A stretch of DNA of 35,694 bases from Pedobacter cryoconitis (GTDB lineage Bacteria; Bacteroidota; Bacteroidia; Sphingobacteriales; Sphingobacteriaceae). Numbering within the stretch: position 1 is the stretch's first letter; the number at the start of each line of letters is the position of its first letter. The notes under the pieces were generated by a model. That model was not told where the DNA came from. It did no database searches and was given only the letters and a program-made list of their open reading frames with translations. Below, piece after piece: positions 32,813 to 35,694 of the stretch. The stretch is taken from the NCBI RefSeq assembly GCF_003259615.1, contig NZ_QLLR01000043.1:1-35694 (forward strand), given 5' to 3'. The translations under genes and the position numbers were made by a program.

Positions 32813-35694
32813 ATGAATAAACCTCTCCGTTTTAAACTCTTGACAAAGTTTACTTCGCTGATTCACTCGTTAACAGCTCAGGTGAATCGCAGAGGGATTC
32901 CGGCAAGAAAATGGTTCGTACCTATAGTGAGTGTCGGTTTGTTTATTCTATTTATACTAAATCCTTTTTCTTCGCGTGCGCAGTTTCCTTACGAGGAGAC
33001 TTTTAAAAACTCAACTACCAATAAGCCTGATGTGAAATTTGGTGGGGAGCCTACGGCATTTCTTACAGCACTTAGGCCAATTACAGGTTCAGTTACTGAT
33101 AAAGAAGGCGAAGGGTATTTGCGGCTGACTAATAATACAAAAAAGCAAAAAGGATATGTCTATTCAAATAATGTGTTTTTAGGTACTTATGGTTTAAATA
33201 TCGAATTTGAGTATTTCACTTATAAAGGTGATACTGATGGTGCTGATGGCCTTTGTTTTTTTCTCTTTGATGCTGCGGTACCTGATGCTGGTTTTAACAT
33301 CGGTGGATTTGGTGGCTCATTGGGATACGCACAATTATATAAAGATAAAACCTTTTTTAGCGGGGTCAGTAAAGGTTATTTAGGAATTGGTCTGGATGAA
33401 TTCGGGAATTTCTCTAACCATAATGAAAACAGGCAGGGTGATAAAGATCAGATTCCTAATAGTGTAACGATACGCGGTGCGGGTGACGGGTCGGCAAATG
33501 ATCCGTCGAATTACCCGTTAATTGAAACTGTTAAAACCTCATCACTTAAAACTGATGCTTTTGATATTGGTGGTGGCTCCAGAACTGCAACTGATGGAGA
33601 TCCGAAATACCGTAAAGTACTTATTAATCTGGTACCCAGAACAGGGGGAGGATTGTTAATCAGTGTGAGTGTTAAACATGGGAGTGTAGTTACTCCTGTT
33701 ATTGTGAAATTTCCTTATACAACCCCTATTCCTGCAAAAGGCTTGAAATACGGAATTGCTTCTTCAACAGGTGATAATGTTAATTATCATGAAATTAGGG
33801 GATTAAAGTTGACGGTTGATGAAAATGTATTGAGTCAACCTGAGGCTCCGAGTCCTTCGATGAATATTTGTCAGCGTGAGAATGGTGTTTTGGATATATT
33901 AACCGGGGCTACCAGACCAAATGCAGGTGGGGAGCCAAATCCGGATAATGTAGATCTGAATCCTTTAACTCCGGAGATTGATCGAAAAGTGATAACACCG
34001 GCAGGTACTTTTGAATTTGATAATATTAATACTAAAAAACTTTTATATACCCCTGCGCCAGGTTATAGTGGTAGTTCTGCAGCTATACAGTTCACTTTTA
34101 TGGATGTTTACGGAGCTAAGTCAACAGTAGGAACAGCTACATTTAATATCAGTTCTCCAATAATAACCGTACAGCCTGTAAGTGGAACTATTTGTGAAAA
34201 TTCTAATTTTACGGCCACTGTAACTGCTACAGGAGGATCTAATCTTTCTTATCAATGGGAATATCCGAATTCAAATGGTGATTGGATTAGCTTACCGGAT
34301 CCTGATGGGAAATTGGGGGCACAAACAAGTACGCTTCATATTACTAATGCGCCATTTACTTATAGCGGTAATCAATATAGGGTTAAGGTTAGTTCTCCTG
34401 GCGGATGTATTGTTATATCGGATATTATAAAATTGACGGTTAATCAACTGCCAACTTCAAAAATTTCACCATATCAACAAGGTGTTTGTATAGGCAGCCC
34501 TGATATTCCGATTACATTCTCCGGAGAGAATGGAGTTGGGCCATACACTTTCTCTTACACTATTAGCGATGGAACGGTAACGAGCGCAATTAAGACGCTT
34601 ACTACATCAAATTCGAGTAAAAGTATTACAATAAATCATCCTACGAATGTAGCGGGGGTTTTTACATATGAGATTGTAAACGTTTCGAATTCCACTTGTA
34701 GTAATGTGCAGTCGGAGTGGAGTGAGATTACTATAAAACCTAATCCTTCGGTTGAATTGGTTCCGTTATCGGGGGATGTTATACAGAGCCTTTGTGTAGG
34801 TATGACAATGAAGCCAATTGTTTACCAGGTGAAAGATGCTATTAAAGCAACCATGACCCTGAATACACCTAATCCAGAAATAAAGTTTTTTTATGATATT
34901 GATAAAAAAACAATAACAATTAGCGGAGTTCCTTCGACCTTTGTCGGAAAATTTCCTTTTACTGTAAATATACTGGGTGGTTGTTCTCCATTAACCACAA
35001 CTGGAGAGATTAATATCTTACCAAATACTACGATCGCTTTAAACTCAGCGGTAAACACAGATCAGCAGCAGCCCTGTATTAATACTCCTATTACCAAGAT
35101 CGAGTACTTAGTGACTAATGGTAAAGGGGCTGTTGCTACAGGATTGCCGGCAGAGTTGGTGCCGTTTTACGATAATGCAACGGGCAAGTTTACGATTACA
35201 GGTACACCACTAACCGCTGGTCTGATTTCTTATACAGTTACAGCGAGCGGTGATTGTGAGCCTGCCATCATTCACGGTACAATCAATGTTAAACCGGATA
35301 TCACGATTGCTTTAACATCGGCGGTAAACACAGCTCAGCAGCAGCCATGTATTAATACTCCTATTAATAAGATCGAGTACTTAGTGACTAATGGTAAGAC
35401 GGCTATTGCTACAGGATTGCCGGCAGAGCTTAGCGGGATTTATGATCCTGCCACGGGCAAGTTTACGATTACAGGTACACCATTAACGGCTGGCCTGATT
35501 TCTTACACGGTTACAGCGAGCGGTGATTGTGAGCCTGCCATCACTCATGGTACAATTAATGTTAAACCGGATGTCACGATTGCTTTAACATCAGCGGTAA
35601 ACACAGATCAGCAGCAGCCATGTATCAACCATGCGATTACCCCAATTGAATACCAGGTCACCCATGGAAATACTGCGACGGTAACTGGTTTACC
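32813..35694 (+). CDS. Large secreted adhesin, partial: L-type lectin domain, Ig-like domains and tandem repeats
   Basis: An open frame of 960 codons starts at ATG 32813 and runs off the right edge. A long N-terminal region precedes a hydrophobic signal segment (WFVPIVSVGLFILFILNPFS, then SRAQ). A legume-lectin-like domain covers about residues 62-336 (YVYSNNVFLGTYGLNIEFEY, DGADGLCFFLFDA, GYLGIGLDEFGNF). Cadherin/Ig-like segments follow (ITVQPVSGTICENSNFTATV, LSYQWEYPNSNGDW). From residue 740 the protein enters 91-residue repeats (CINTPITKIEYLVTNGK, ATGKFTITGTPLTAGLISYT, ASGDCEPAI). Proteins of this design are typically large surface adhesins of Bacteroidota, exported by the type IX system through a C-terminal signal; that end is outside the window. 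Confidence 0.88.
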   Translation, partial: MNKPLRFKLLTKFTSLIHSLTAQVNRRGIPARKWFVPIVSVGLFILFILNPFSSRAQFPYEETFKNSTTNKPDVKFGGEPTAFLTALRPITGSVTDKEGEGYLRLTNNTKKQKGYVYSNNVFLGTYGLNIEFEYFTYKGDTDGADGLCFFLFDAAVPDAGFNIGGFGGSLGYAQLYKDKTFFSGVSKGYLGIGLDEFGNFSNHNENRQGDKDQIPNSVTIRGAGDGSANDPSNYPLIETVKTSSLKTDAFDIGGGSRTATDGDPKYRKVLINLVPRTGGGLLISVSVKHGSVVTPVIVKFPYTTPIPAKGLKYGIASSTGDNVNYHEIRGLKLTVDENVLSQPEAPSPSMNICQRENGVLDILTGATRPNAGGEPNPDNVDLNPLTPEIDRKVITPAGTFEFDNINTKKLLYTPAPGYSGSSAAIQFTFMDVYGAKSTVGTATFNISSPIITVQPVSGTICENSNFTATVTATGGSNLSYQWEYPNSNGDWISLPDPDGKLGAQTSTLHITNAPFTYSGNQYRVKVSSPGGCIVISDIIKLTVNQLPTSKISPYQQGVCIGSPDIPITFSGENGVGPYTFSYTISDGTVTSAIKTLTTSNSSKSITINHPTNVAGVFTYEIVNVSNSTCSNVQSEWSEITIKPNPSVELVPLSGDVIQSLCVGMTMKPIVYQVKDAIKATMTLNTPNPEIKFFYDIDKKTITISGVPSTFVGKFPFTVNILGGCSPLTTTGEINILPNTTIALNSAVNTDQQQPCINTPITKIEYLVTNGKGAVATGLPAELVPFYDNATGKFTITGTPLTAGLISYTVTASGDCEPAIIHGTINVKPDITIALTSAVNTAQQQPCINTPINKIEYLVTNGKTAIATGLPAELSGIYDPATGKFTITGTPLTAGLISYTVTASGDCEPAITHGTINVKPDVTIALTSAVNTDQQQPCINHAITPIEYQVTHGNTATVTGL
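35030..35694 (+). repeat. 273-bp tandem repeats inside the adhesin gene
   Basis: Repeat starts (ACGATYGCTTTAAMHTC-type) lie at 35030, 35303 and 35576, exactly 273 bases (91 codons) apart. Copies one and two are nearly identical at DNA level over long stretches, which points to recent duplication. The third copy begins to diverge (CCATGCGATTACCCCAATTG) before the window ends. Confidence 0.9.

Noticed and set aside
35030..35694. Tandem repeats as a CRISPR or mobile element
   Set aside because: The 273-base period keeps one open reading frame and encodes protein domains, so it is a coding repeat.

Overview
The window looks like a chromosomal piece of a Bacteroidota genome, most likely Sphingobacteriaceae and Pedobacter-like. 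The clues are moderate GC content, Bacteroidota-type -7 promoter elements (TAnnTTTG), ECF sigma/FecR/STN signalling, lipoproteins with the S-C-K-K/R signature, an OmpA protein with calcium-type repeats, and a giant lectin/Ig-repeat surface protein. I saw no rRNA, tRNA or CRISPR array. The left edge carries two direct repeats typical of an IS terminus (IS21-like); they appear to cut off a small lipoprotein gene.

Layout. (1) 773-6581: a cobalamin riboswitch controls a vitamin B12 uptake operon: a BtuB-type TonB receptor, two beta-propeller surface lipoproteins (BtuG/YncE-like) and a third surface lipoprotein, closed by a terminator. (2) 6580-11476, minus strand: two adjacent units. One is ECF sigma, FecR anti-sigma and an unusual STN protein fused to LA_2272-type surface repeats. 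The other is a second LA_2272 repeat protein with a DUF4833-like protein. (3) 11477-12403: a regulatory-looking intergenic region with a long hairpin, and an ORF6N gene that has matching perfect palindromes upstream of and inside its coding sequence. (4) 12473-15536: copper module of P1B ATPase, small HMA chaperone, and a regulator fusing an HMA-like domain to an AraC DNA-binding domain. (5) 15627-16916: a convergent acetyl-CoA hydrolase/transferase gene. (6) 17072-24231: a tight six-gene operon that appears to join ergothioneine synthesis (EgtD, EgtB, an EgtE-like PLP enzyme), an EgtUV-like ABC importer and a flavin disulfide reductase. The solute-binding half of the importer appears to be circularly permuted. 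(7) 24362-26170: ArsR regulator with its own palindromic operator, an old yellow enzyme, and a small orphan protein. (8) 26250-31855: housekeeping and envelope genes (OmpA, beta-CASP nuclease, SDR enzyme, cold-shock protein, glycine-zipper lipoprotein, small basic protein with a long leader). (9) 32813 to the right edge: the 5' part of a large secreted lectin/Ig adhesin entering 273-bp tandem repeats; it has no stop codon within the window.

The most unusual items are the complete make/import/reduce ergothioneine operon, the swapped halves of its binding domain, the twin palindromes of the ORF6N gene, the STN-surface-repeat receptor under its own ECF sigma pair, and the HMA-AraC fusion. All function calls come from reading motifs and gene order; no database search was run.
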